Below, piece after piece: positions 26,653 to 35,133 of a DNA stretch of 64,000 nt. Numbering within the stretch: the first letter of the stretch is position 1; each line of letters begins with the position of its first letter. The translations under genes were made by a program, and so were the position numbers. The stretch is from the NCBI RefSeq assembly GCF_000342005.1, contig NZ_AOHO01000075.1, positions 62,001 through 126,000 of the forward strand, written 5' to 3'. The notes below the pieces were generated by a model. The model had not been told where the DNA came from and searched no databases. It saw nothing but the letters and a program-made list of their open reading frames with translations. Origin of the DNA: Amycolatopsis decaplanina DSM 44594 (lineage in GTDB: Bacteria > Actinomycetota > Actinomycetes > Mycobacteriales > Pseudonocardiaceae).

Positions 26653-26667
26653 TGGCACTGAGTGCCG
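26653..26667. promoter_or_regulatory. TetR operator upstream of the TetR gene
   Basis: The palindrome TGGCACT-G-AGTGCCG lies 27 bp upstream of the TetR start and about 60 bp upstream of the divergent gene at 26729. It matches the copy at 25878-25892 at 13 of 15 positions. Confidence 0.6.
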
Positions 26668-26728
26668 TTAGGCTGGGCGGAGTCCTCGGGGAATCGTGTC
26701 CCCCTCCACCGCTCGGAAGGCGCCGACG

Positions 26729-27196
26729 ATGTCGCTGGACCACCAAGTGCTTCCGATCGAGTCACGCTCGTCACGGGATTCGATCCGCCCCCGCGGCGAA
26801 GCCTTCTACGGCCGTCTCTTCGGCTGGTCGCTGAAATGGCGGGGCTCGCAACCGTTCCTGGTGCTGGAGGGCGGGATCTGCGCGGTGACCCTGCCGAAGA
26901 TCAACGGGGCGCAGGTCCTCACCCGGCTCGCCGAGACCGGATGCGAAGGTCCCGCCATGGCGATGTTGACCCAGCAGGGCCCGCGCGTGGCCATCCTCGC
27001 GGAGACCGACGGGCTGATTCCTCCTCGGATATCCCTCCCGCAGCACGTCGAAGTACTCGCCTGGGGAGCGCTGCTTCCCTTGCCCGCCGACTCCGGACGC
27101 GCCGAGGCCGACGCGGAATGGCTCTCGGCACCGGATACCCGGCAGCGGTGGCTTCCCAGCCTGGACGCCGTCCTAGCGGGCGTCCGGCCGAGGTAG
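26729..27196 (+). CDS. Conserved protein of unknown function
   Basis: A 155-residue protein from ATG 26729, with GGAAGG nine bases upstream; GTG 26696 is an alternative with GGGGAA before it. It contains EAFYGRLFGWSLKWRGSQPF and AMLTQQGPRVAILAETDGLI and ends WLPSLDAVLAGVRPR. It does not clearly match a named enzyme family. The AFYGxLFGW section superficially resembles glyoxalase-fold proteins, and the C-terminal half resembles a group of actinomycete proteins without assigned role. No signal peptide or membrane segment is seen. Confidence 0.55.
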   Translation: MSLDHQVLPIESRSSRDSIRPRGEAFYGRLFGWSLKWRGSQPFLVLEGGICAVTLPKINGAQVLTRLAETGCEGPAMAMLTQQGPRVAILAETDGLIPPRISLPQHVEVLAWGALLPLPADSGRAEADAEWLSAPDTRQRWLPSLDAVLAGVRPR

Positions 27197-27405
27197 CGCT
27201 CACGGTTCATGCCGCCACCGAGGCCTGTTCGGAAACGAGCAGAAGTACCGCGAAAAGCGACGCCGGCAAAGCGAAGTCCAGCGCGATCGCGAACGAACGA
27301 CGCCGTCTTCGGCGAGAGTGGCAGCACCGTGAAGGGCGGACAAGAACTCCGGCTATTGTCGGCGCATAACTACCAGCCGCGTTGATACTTCACGGGGTTC
27401 GATTG

Positions 27406-28011
27406 TCACGGCCGTGCGGTCAGTGCGGGGCCGATCCAGCGGCGGACCAGGGCGCGCAGCTGCTCGTCGGTGTGGGCCGGCGTCGAGGGGTACTGCAGGA
27501 ACGACAGGAACAGCCGCATCAGCATTTCGGCGAGGCCCTCGAAGTCCTCGTCGGTCGTGACGCCCACCGCGGCCCAGTCGACCGGCACGTTCCGGAGGAT
27601 CCGCGCGCCGAGGGCGAACGACCGCGAAGAAGTGACCGCGACGGTGAAGACGTCGGCCTCGCCCGCTTTCAGAAGCAGTCCCAAGTACGGCTCGTCGGGG
27701 ACCACCCGCACGCCGAACACCACGGATTCCACCGCGACCTCGGCGGCGTCGCCGAACGTGGCCAGATGCCGTTCCATCCGCCCGGCGAACTCCTCGACCC
27801 GGTCCAGCGCGACCGCGCTGAGGATGTCGGCGAGGCTCGGGAAGTAGCGATAGACGGTCTGCCGGGTCACGCCCGCTTCCGTGGCGACGTCGGAGAGGCT
27901 GGTCTTGGCGAGACCGACCCGGTCGATGCAGGCCGTCGCCGCCTCGACGATCCGGCGGCGCGCCTCGCGCTCGGTTCCGGGCGGGTTCCCCCGCCATCCG
28001 TGATGCCCCAT
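27406..28011 (-). CDS. TetR family transcriptional regulator
   Basis: About 201 residues from ATG 28011, where GGGGAAG lies nine bases upstream; ATG 28020 is also possible. The HTH reads ACIDRVGLAKTSLSDVATEA then VTRQTVYRYFPSLADILSAV. It is the last gene of a three-gene minus-strand set with the membrane protein and the FAD oxidoreductase. The inverted repeat in front of the FAD gene at 30610-30642 is its likely operator. Confidence 0.88.
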   Translation of the reverse strand: MGHHGWRGNPPGTEREARRRIVEAATACIDRVGLAKTSLSDVATEAGVTRQTVYRYFPSLADILSAVALDRVEEFAGRMERHLATFGDAAEVAVESVVFGVRVVPDEPYLGLLLKAGEADVFTVAVTSSRSFALGARILRNVPVDWAAVGVTTDEDFEGLAEMLMRLFLSFLQYPSTPAHTDEQLRALVRRWIGPALTARP

Positions 28012-28039
28012 GCGCCTCATCTTCCCCGAACGGAGAATC

Positions 28040-29113
28040 TCAGACGGTGGCAGGTGCCGAACGGCGCACGCGGTACAGCGCGGCCGGTATCAGGCCGGCG
28101 GCCACGAAACAGGCCAGTGCGTAGGGCCCGTTCCCGATCGGGGTGCCGTCTCCGGTGACACCGTCCACGGCGGAGAGGTGGCCCGGCAAGGCGCCCAGCC
28201 AGAACACGGCCATCGCGCCCAGGTAGACACCGGGATAGAACCGGGCGAAGGCCGTCAAAGGCTCTCCGGGACCTCGGTGCCGGACGAGAATCCAGATTCC
28301 CGCCAGCCACAGCAGGACCAGTTCGGCGCCGAGAACCCAAGCTTGCGCGGTCACATTCCCGCCGAAGACGCTCGACGGGAGCCCGGCGATCGCCATGCTC
28401 GGCGGCGTGAGGACACCGGCCACCACGATGCGCGCCACCAGTGACCACCCGCGCCGCGATCCGCCTGTCAACCGCACCACCAGATAGGTCATGGCGCCCA
28501 TCGAAACCGAGGCGAAGAGCAGCATGCTGTTCATGGGCACCGAATCCAGCGCCGGATGATTGACGATCCGGTTGTTCCCGTTCCAGGCCCACCACTTCAA
28601 CTGCGGGCCAAGATGGTCGAAGATCTCATAGAACACCTGACAGGCGAAGGCGACCGCCACCGACCCGATCAGCGCGCCCCGGGCGCGGAAGATCCCCAGC
28701 GACCGGACGAGCTCGTAGGCGAGCTGGCTGATCATCGGGTAGAACGCCACGATGTAGAGCGGCAGCCGGTCCCACATGAACTGCACGGTGAACCGGTTGT
28801 GGGCGAAGATGAAACCGTACTGCCGCTCGAGGCCGAACCACTCCGGGAAGTACAGGGGCGGTTCGATGACGAAGAGGTAGACCAGCGAAGCGCACCACAG
28901 CGCCAGATTCGTCGAGTCGCCTTGGCGGTGACGGCGGACCGCGTGCACCAGCGCGAACACGGCCCCACCGAGGACGAGCAGTTCCAGCAGCGGCATCGTC
29001 CAGTGAGCCGCCGCCCACGGTGGGCGGATCGAGAGCCACGGGGAAACATCGTGGCAGTCGAAGCCGAGTCCGCGGGTGATGGCTTCCGCGTCCGCCCCGC
29101 ACACGGCGTTCAT
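28040..29113 (-). CDS. Polytopic membrane protein of unknown function
   Basis: A 357-residue protein with about eight hydrophobic segments. Charged loops carry ALVHAVRRHRQGDSTNLALW and KWWAWNGNNRIVNHPALDS. Such multi-pass proteins occur next to FAD oxidoreductases in other actinomycetes, but no biochemical role is known to me. Its start overlaps the FAD oxidoreductase stop by four bases (ATGA), so it is translated with that enzyme. It may form a membrane complex with it; this is inference. Confidence 0.75.
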   Translation of the reverse strand: MNAVCGADAEAITRGLGFDCHDVSPWLSIRPPWAAAHWTMPLLELLVLGGAVFALVHAVRRHRQGDSTNLALWCASLVYLFVIEPPLYFPEWFGLERQYGFIFAHNRFTVQFMWDRLPLYIVAFYPMISQLAYELVRSLGIFRARGALIGSVAVAFACQVFYEIFDHLGPQLKWWAWNGNNRIVNHPALDSVPMNSMLLFASVSMGAMTYLVVRLTGGSRRGWSLVARIVVAGVLTPPSMAIAGLPSSVFGGNVTAQAWVLGAELVLLWLAGIWILVRHRGPGEPLTAFARFYPGVYLGAMAVFWLGALPGHLSAVDGVTGDGTPIGNGPYALACFVAAGLIPAALYRVRRSAPATV

Positions 29114-30588
29114 CGGGAGACCGCCGGTTTCGCGGCGCCGCCTTCCGGTGAGTAGTCCGTGACCGGCGGCTCGGCGCGGGCGTCGAAGTCGAACGGAACC
29201 CGGTGCCGCCCCAGCGCCGCCCGGATCCGGTAGCGCAGGAGCCCCGCGATCACCCGCGGGTTCGTCATCATGTCGCCCAGCGATTCGTCGAGGTTGAACA
29301 CCTTCGCGAAGTGCTCGTCGACCACGTCGTCCTCACGGGCGGCGCCGACGATGAGCCTGAACGCCGGGCCGGACACCGCCGAGAGCAGGCGACGCTTCCA
29401 CTCCCCCGCCTTCTCGGTGCCCACCGCGCAGGCGTAACCCTGGTCCCTCGCCATCGCCAGGCTCCACGGCACGTTGAGCAGCTTTCGTTGTGCCGCGAGG
29501 AATCGTGCGGAGAACTCCGTATCGAGACGCCCGGCGCGGGCGAGGTGCTTACGCAACAGCAACGCCGAACCCGCGGCGGAACTGATGCCCTGCGCGTAGA
29601 ACGGGTTGAACGCGCAGATCGAGTCGCCCACGAACGCCAGGCGTTCCGGCGGGGTACGGAGACGGTCGTAGCGCCGCCACTTGTTGCCGGTCGAGCGGGT
29701 GAGATGCACCTCGGAGGCCGGGGTGGACCGGTCCATCGCGGCCGCGAACAACGGCGCCCTCACCCGGCGCGCCGACTCCACGAACGCCTCGGTGGTGCGC
29801 GGCATCTCGATGCCCCACGAACCCATGCACGCGATGACCCGGTTGCCCTCGATCGGGAAGAAGTTCACCAGGAACTCGTGCTCGTCCGGATGCGCGCCCT
29901 TGTCGGGGGTCGGCATGATCACCAGATGCCGCCACCACCAGGAAGGGGGCCGTTCCTCGGGTGACGGCAGGTCGTACCAGCGCGAGGTGTAGGTGACTTT
30001 GGCGTCGAGGGTCCGGACTTCGGGTTCGGGCCAGCCCGCCGCCACCAGCCAAGCGCCGACGGAGGAACCGCGGCCCATCGCGTCCACCACGAAGTCGGCG
30101 TCGACGTGCTCCTCGCCATCGCGAGCGGAGAAGCCGACGCCCGTGGCGACGCCGGCCCGTGTTGTCAGGCCGCTGACCGAGACGCCCTCACGGATCACGA
30201 CGCCGGGCAGACCGCGGACCTTGTCGCGCAGCACGCGTTCGATGAGGATCCGTGAACCGTAGATCATCGTCATCGCACTGCGTTTCCGTGCCGACCAGCC
30301 CTTTCCGTCGAGATAGGCGGCATCCATGGAGGGCATCAGATGCAGTCCCCCGGCGGCGATGAGGTCGTCCTCGAATCCGGGGAACAGCGTGCCGATCGCG
30401 CGGCGGCCCGAATTCAGGAGGAAGTGCGGATGCTTGCTCTGCGGTACCCCGCGCCGGTGTTCGGCCTCGGCCGGAAGCTCGTCGCGTTCGAGCACCAGTA
30501 CCCGGTCGAAGTACGGGGCGAGCGCGCCCGCGGTGCACAGGCCGGCGACGCTGCCGCCGAGGACGACGGCGGTCTTGCCGAGTCGCAT
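29110..30588 (-). CDS. FAD-dependent oxidoreductase (halogenase/reductase-like)
   Basis: A 492-residue protein from ATG 30588, preceded by GGGAG. The longer start at 30612 lies inside the operator repeat and is rejected. The N-terminus is a classical FAD motif VVLGGSVAGLCTAGALAPYF, then RGVPQSKHPHFLLNSG, seen in FAD monooxygenases related to tryptophan halogenases and geranylgeranyl reductases. FVGDSICAFNPFYAQGISSA is the second FAD-binding block. The substrate is unknown. It is the first gene of the operon with the membrane protein and TetR. Confidence 0.85.
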   Translation of the reverse strand: MRLGKTAVVLGGSVAGLCTAGALAPYFDRVLVLERDELPAEAEHRRGVPQSKHPHFLLNSGRRAIGTLFPGFEDDLIAAGGLHLMPSMDAAYLDGKGWSARKRSAMTMIYGSRILIERVLRDKVRGLPGVVIREGVSVSGLTTRAGVATGVGFSARDGEEHVDADFVVDAMGRGSSVGAWLVAAGWPEPEVRTLDAKVTYTSRWYDLPSPEERPPSWWWRHLVIMPTPDKGAHPDEHEFLVNFFPIEGNRVIACMGSWGIEMPRTTEAFVESARRVRAPLFAAAMDRSTPASEVHLTRSTGNKWRRYDRLRTPPERLAFVGDSICAFNPFYAQGISSAAGSALLLRKHLARAGRLDTEFSARFLAAQRKLLNVPWSLAMARDQGYACAVGTEKAGEWKRRLLSAVSGPAFRLIVGAAREDDVVDEHFAKVFNLDESLGDMMTNPRVIAGLLRYRIRAALGRHRVPFDFDARAEPPVTDYSPEGGAAKPAVSR

Positions 30589-30609
30589 ACGGACCAACTC
30601 CCGGGATGT

Positions 30610-30642
30610 CATTCATACAGGTTGACACTATTCGTATGAATG
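30610..30642. promoter_or_regulatory. Operator upstream of FAD oxidoreductase operon
   Basis: CATTCATAC (30610-30618) and its inverse GTATGAATG (30634-30642) are separated by 15 bases. They sit in the promoter region about 22-54 bp upstream of the FAD oxidoreductase start. A TTGACA hexamer is present between the arms on the plus strand. The TetR encoded at the end of the operon is the likely binder. Confidence 0.6.
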
Positions 30643-30688
30643 TATGAACGACGTGGGAGGCTGTCAAGGAAACGACCCCGGACAGCAC

Positions 30689-30719
30689 TGAGGGCCACCC
30701 GGATGCCGGGTGGCCCTCA
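30689..30719. terminator. 14-bp terminator hairpin
   Basis: TGAGGGCCACCCGG (30689-30702) pairs perfectly with CCGGGTGGCCCTCA (30706-30719) across a three-base ATG loop. It has no obvious gene immediately before it on the plus strand. On the minus strand a short open frame (30855-30664) runs through it, which argues that this frame is not a gene. Confidence 0.7.
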
Positions 30720-30874
30720 GGACGGGTTCAGCAACCTTGACGGCCGCTTCCACCGCGTGGCACTTGGCGCCCCAGTTGAGATACCCCCTGGTCGACACGC
30801 AGAAGTTCGCGGTGCCGGTGACATCGACCGGGCACGCCTGACCGTGGGCGTACAAGGCTGGCTGACCTTCGCCG

Positions 30875-30916
30875 CCCGTCTCCTTGCACCGTCATCAGTC
30901 GTTGCAAGGAGACGGG
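30875..30916. terminator. Terminator hairpin of the DUF574 methyltransferase
   Basis: CCCGTCTCCTTGCA (30875-30888) pairs perfectly over 14 bp with TGCAAGGAGACGGG (30903-30916), with a 14-base loop. It begins 16 bp beyond the stop codon of the methyltransferase gene on the minus strand. Confidence 0.75.
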
Positions 30917-30931
30917 CGCGTCCGAAGGTGT

Positions 30932-31762
30932 TCAGCGAGTGCGTGCCACCCCGGCCAAGCCACGCGAACGAGCGGCATCATCGTCGGCGCCCGCGGTATC
31001 GGGCCGCCATTGGGGCAGCCACACCAGACCCGGTTCGACCAGCTCCGAATCCCCGAAGAACTCGGCCACCTGCTCACGTGAGCGCATGATCGCGGCGTGG
31101 TTGGTCCGTCGCCCGTATTCCTCCGCCACCCGCTTGCCCGCGTTCTGCGTCTCGACGTCCTCGGGTGCGACGTGGATGTGCGACACCGCCAGAAAGCTGC
31201 CCGGCGGCAGCATCGCACGGTGGAAACCGAGCACGGCGTGCGGGTTCTGCTCGTCGGGCATGAAATGCAACAGCGCGACCAGCAGCAGCCCGATGGGCTG
31301 GGTGCGGTCGATCAGACCGGTATCCAGCACGCGTTCCCACAGCGGGCCCCGGTCGAAGAAGTCGGCATCCAGGGCGGCGTGCCTGTTCGGATCCGCGGTC
31401 TGCTCCAGCAAGACCTGCGCGTGCGCGCGGGCGATCGGCTCGTTGTCGATGTAGACCACCCGGCATTCACCCGGCGCCACCTCGTCGGCGACCTCGTGCA
31501 CGTTGCCCTGCGTCGGCAAACCGGAGCCGATGTCCACGAACTGCCGGATCCCCTGCCCGACCATGTAACGGACGGCACGCCCGAGAAACGCCCGGTTCGC
31601 GCGGGCGAAGTCACGGATCTCCGGCAACACCGCGAGCTGTTTCTCGGCGAAAGCCTGATCGACGGCATAGTTGTGCGTCCCGCCGAGCAAGTAGTCGTAC
31701 ACCCGCCCCACCGAGACCTTGTCCACCGCCGCACTCAACCGTGCGACCTCATCCATGCTCAT
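30932..31762 (-). CDS. SAM-dependent methyltransferase, DUF574 family (Methyltransf_19)
   Basis: A 276-residue protein from ATG 31762; ATG 31756 is also possible. The family signature VGRVYDYLLGGTHNYAVDQA is at residues 17-36, and FVDIGSGLPTQGNVHEVADE is the SAM-binding loop. Many actinomycetes carry multiple copies of these proteins, often close to regulatory genes, but their substrates are unknown. The gene follows the AfsR-type regulator by about 150 bp on the opposite end of the biosynthetic cluster, so it may or may not belong to it. Confidence 0.88.
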   Translation of the reverse strand: MSMDEVARLSAAVDKVSVGRVYDYLLGGTHNYAVDQAFAEKQLAVLPEIRDFARANRAFLGRAVRYMVGQGIRQFVDIGSGLPTQGNVHEVADEVAPGECRVVYIDNEPIARAHAQVLLEQTADPNRHAALDADFFDRGPLWERVLDTGLIDRTQPIGLLLVALLHFMPDEQNPHAVLGFHRAMLPPGSFLAVSHIHVAPEDVETQNAGKRVAEEYGRRTNHAAIMRSREQVAEFFGDSELVEPGLVWLPQWRPDTAGADDDAARSRGLAGVARTR

Positions 31763-31913
31763 CCCGATCCCCAAGAACTCGTCGCAGGCGGCGCGTAAGT
31801 ACCCGCACAGTACCGGAGACGACGTCCTCGACAAGATGTTCTGAAACGGTCGGCGCCGCGCGCGGGCGGCTCGTGAGTGGCGAACGGGGATGAGTCCGCG
31901 AGAATCCGACGGA

Positions 31914-34823
31914 CTACTTCGCTCGGCGGGTCGTCTGCAGGGTGGCGATCGGGCGTTTGTCGGCGGCTTTGAGCGCGGCCTGTGTGCGTTGGTAGAGGGG
32001 AAGTTCGCAGGTGGGGATGGGGCTGTTGATCTCCCTGCGCAAGGCCCCGGCCTCGTCCAGCAGGCAGGCCGTCTCTTCCCAGCGGTGCTGTTCACAAGCG
32101 ATCACGGCCATCGCCTCGAGCACGCTGGCCATCCGCCACCGGTCGCCTAATTTGCGGTGCAGGGTAAGGCTTCGTTCAAGGAACGTGCGGGCCTCCGCAG
32201 AGCCGGTCGCGTGGTGTACCAGGCCGAGCAGGTTCAGCGTCCAGGCGATTCCTTCCAGGAATCCGTTGTGCTCGGAAACCGTTAGTGCCTTGGCGAGCAG
32301 CTGGAGCGCCTGCGTGTTGTCGCCTCGGTAATGCGCTACCGCGCCGAGATGGATGACCGCGCCGGCGGTCGACTCCGCGTCGCCCAGTTCCTCGGAACGG
32401 CGCAGACTTTCCTGCGCCCACTCGACGGCTGAGTCGAAGTCGCCGCGCAGCCATGCGGTGAAGGCGCACAGCTGCAGGGCTCGCGCGATGCCTGGAGCGT
32501 CGTCGATGGCTTGGAAGGTCTCCAGAGCGGACCGGTGGTACTCCAGGGCCTGCTGGTAGCTGGCATGTTCCCGGGAGATCGAGCCGAGTAGCAGGTGAGT
32601 GCTGGCAACGCCGTGCACGTCACCCAGTGACTGGTACAAGTCCAGGCTCTGCTCGGCCAGCTGTGTGGCGATGTCGTAGTCGCACTGAAGGAAGGTGAGG
32701 GTGACCGCTCCGGCGATTGCCTTCGCCCGCAGCGCGTCGGGCGCCTGCCCACCATGATCCAAAGCGCCCGCCAGCCACTTCCGGCCGTCCCCGTAGTGTC
32801 CGCGCAGCCGGCAGTACCGCGACAGTGAGCCGGCCAGTCGCAAGGCCAGTGCGGGATCGGGATGCGCCATTGTCCAAGTGATGGCAGCTCGAAAGTTCTC
32901 GTGCTCGGCGGTCAGCAGGTCCAGCCACTCCACGGCACTCACACCGTCGAGGTGTTCTTCCGCCCGTTCGGCCAGCGCCAGTTGGAATTCGGCGTGTCGT
33001 CGCCGCGTGCCGGCCAGTTCGTTCCCCACCAGCTGGGCGGCGGCGAACTGGTGGATGGTGTCCAGCAGGCGGTAACGCGCCGCGCCGGCTTCCTTGGCCA
33101 CCAAGGACTTCTCTACCAATCGGCCAAGCAGGTCGGCCGCATCGTCGCCGTGCGGCCATAATGCCGTGACGGCGGACAGCCCGAAACTCCCGGCGAACAC
33201 GGCAAGCCGCCGGAACAGTGCGCGTTCGTCGGGGTTGAGCAGGTCGTAGCTCCACTTGATGGCCGTGTGCAGTGCCCGATGCTGGGGACGTGCGACCTGG
33301 CTGCCGGACAAGAGCGTGTGAAAGCGGTCGTCCAGGTGTTCGGCGATCTGGCGGATCGGCAGCGCCGCCGCACGGGCCGCCGCCAGCTCGAGAGCGAGTG
33401 GCAGCCCGTCCAAGCGTGCACAGATCAGGGCCATCTCGTGTGCGGTAGCCCCGTCCGTGCCGATCTGGGCTCCGGCGTCCTGTGCCCGGTCGAGGAACAG
33501 CCGGACCGCGTCGTAGTGGAGAAGATCTCGGTGGGAATGCGGGGCGCCGGGGTCCGGGGTCGCCAGGGGCCGCAGAGCGTGGATCGTTTCACCCGGCACA
33601 TGCAGCGGCTCTCGGCTCGTTGCCAAGATCCGTAACTCAGGACAACTGGGGAGCACCGCGCAGGCCAGCCGCGCGCAGGCGTCGATGAGATGCTCGCAGT
33701 TGTCGAGCACCAGAAGCAGCACTTGATCTGCCAGGTGGTCGACCAGGCTGTCGATGATACTGCGACCGCTCTGCCCACTCAGGCTGAGAGCGTCGGCGAC
33801 CGCCTGCGGTACGAGGTCGGATTCGGCCAGTGGGGCAAGATCCACGAAACAGACCGGCTTGGTGTGCTGCGCCGCCATGGCCACGGCCAGCCGCGTCTTG
33901 CCACAGCCTCCGGGGCCGGTGACGGTGACCAGACGCCGCTGGACAAGAGACCGCCCCAGCGTCGACATATCCGCCTCCCGGCCGACGAGACGAGTGAGCG
34001 GCACTGGCAAGCGCCCTCTGAAGCGGTGGCCGGTCACGGTCGCCTCCGGAGCAACCGGCTGATCGAGCGAGGGGTCGGCGGTGAGGATGGCTGTTTCGAG
34101 CCGGCGCAGCTTTGGGCCTGGTTCGATTCCCAGTTCGTCGATCAATGTGGCGCGGGCGCGTTGGAAGGCGGACAACGCATCGGCTTGACGACCCGAGCGA
34201 TACAGGGCAAGGATCAGCTGTTCCCACAGCTGTTCCCGGAACGGGTGCTGGATGACGAGGAATTCCAGTTCGCCGACCGCGGTGATGTGTTCGCCGAGGG
34301 CGAGGCGGGCGGTGATCAGGTCCTCGGTGGCGGCAAGTCTGGCCTCATTGAGCCGGGTTGTCTCGGCACGCCGCCATTCGCCGGAACGGCAGTCGGTCAA
34401 CGCCTCGCCTCGCCACATCTTCAACGCGGCCTGCAGCGACTCGGTCGCCGCTTTGAGGTCTCCCGCGGCCAACGCGTTCCGCCCTTGCGCGGAGAAGGTT
34501 TCGAAGCGGATGGCGTCCACCACGTCCGCGGGTGCGCGCAGTACGTAGCCGGAATCCCGGGTGGCGATCAGATCCGGGAGACCGGCCTCACGAAGCCGGC
34601 GGCGCAGGTGAGCCAGGTGGCTGTGCAGGGTCTTCGGCGCGGCTGGTGGTCCCGCGTCAGCCCACAACGCGTCGATGAGCGCCCCGCGGGTGACCGTCTT
34701 GTCCGGCGGCGATGCCAGGCGGGCGATCAGCGTGCGTTGTCCTCCACCGTGCAACTCCACCACGCCGCCGGGCCCGAGCACCTCCACCGGCCCCAGCAGA
34801 TGGATCTTCACATTTTCCGGCAT
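31914..34823 (-). CDS. AfsR/SARP-type pathway regulator with TPR domain
   Basis: A 969-residue protein from ATG 34823. Residues 1-95 form the OmpR-like DNA-binding domain, 100-245 the BTAD domain, about 275-560 the NB-ARC NTPase (P-loop GPGGCGKTRL, LLVLDNCEHL), and 600-960 TPR repeats. Such proteins activate antibiotic clusters. Three leucines are encoded by the rare codon TTA, at 32148-32150, 33159-33161 and 33633-33635, so translation may depend on the bldA tRNA. It lies 310 bp downstream of the diaminopropionate gene operon on the same strand and is the probable cluster activator. Confidence 0.92.
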   Translation of the reverse strand: MPENVKIHLLGPVEVLGPGGVVELHGGGQRTLIARLASPPDKTVTRGALIDALWADAGPPAAPKTLHSHLAHLRRRLREAGLPDLIATRDSGYVLRAPADVVDAIRFETFSAQGRNALAAGDLKAATESLQAALKMWRGEALTDCRSGEWRRAETTRLNEARLAATEDLITARLALGEHITAVGELEFLVIQHPFREQLWEQLILALYRSGRQADALSAFQRARATLIDELGIEPGPKLRRLETAILTADPSLDQPVAPEATVTGHRFRGRLPVPLTRLVGREADMSTLGRSLVQRRLVTVTGPGGCGKTRLAVAMAAQHTKPVCFVDLAPLAESDLVPQAVADALSLSGQSGRSIIDSLVDHLADQVLLLVLDNCEHLIDACARLACAVLPSCPELRILATSREPLHVPGETIHALRPLATPDPGAPHSHRDLLHYDAVRLFLDRAQDAGAQIGTDGATAHEMALICARLDGLPLALELAAARAAALPIRQIAEHLDDRFHTLLSGSQVARPQHRALHTAIKWSYDLLNPDERALFRRLAVFAGSFGLSAVTALWPHGDDAADLLGRLVEKSLVAKEAGAARYRLLDTIHQFAAAQLVGNELAGTRRRHAEFQLALAERAEEHLDGVSAVEWLDLLTAEHENFRAAITWTMAHPDPALALRLAGSLSRYCRLRGHYGDGRKWLAGALDHGGQAPDALRAKAIAGAVTLTFLQCDYDIATQLAEQSLDLYQSLGDVHGVASTHLLLGSISREHASYQQALEYHRSALETFQAIDDAPGIARALQLCAFTAWLRGDFDSAVEWAQESLRRSEELGDAESTAGAVIHLGAVAHYRGDNTQALQLLAKALTVSEHNGFLEGIAWTLNLLGLVHHATGSAEARTFLERSLTLHRKLGDRWRMASVLEAMAVIACEQHRWEETACLLDEAGALRREINSPIPTCELPLYQRTQAALKAADKRPIATLQTTRRAK

Positions 34824-35021
34824 TCCCACCCCCACCTGCATCCCCCATCCGCAGGTCAGACACGGATCCGAGAATCATCGATGCTCTATCCGCTCCGCCG
34901 GGAAAGCAAGGGTTTGAACGAGACCGAAAGCGTCATTTTCGCAATTCGGACAATCGACTGTCGTCGCCCAGTGCCCGCTCGGCCGCGTCGAGCCGCGCGA
35001 CGGCTACGTGGCAATGCGGAG

Positions 35022-35060
35022 CTGAGCGTCCAGCTCCATGCGTGCGAGCTGGACGCTCAG
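35022..35060. terminator. Terminator of the diaminopropionate operon
   Basis: CTGAGCGTCCAGCTC (35022-35036) pairs perfectly with GAGCTGGACGCTCAG (35046-35060) over 15 bp. It begins about 74 bp beyond the stop codon of the threonine-synthase-like gene, the last gene of the operon. It separates the operon from the AfsR-type regulator. Confidence 0.75.
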
Positions 35061-35133
35061 GCAAGACGATGTTTCGCCGCTCGCTGGAGCCGCGGGTCGG
35101 CATCTTGACCTGGCCCTTGACGGTGGCACACCT

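Noticed and set aside
26729..27196. Assignment to the glyoxalase (VOC) family
   Set aside because: Only a short AFYGxLFGW stretch fits; the metal-binding residues and beta-alpha-beta repeat pattern are not evident.
30664..30855. 63-residue frame with several cysteines on the minus strand
   Set aside because: It runs through a perfect 14-bp terminator hairpin and has no matching family, so it is probably not translated, although its Cys pattern is suggestive of debris of a secreted protein.
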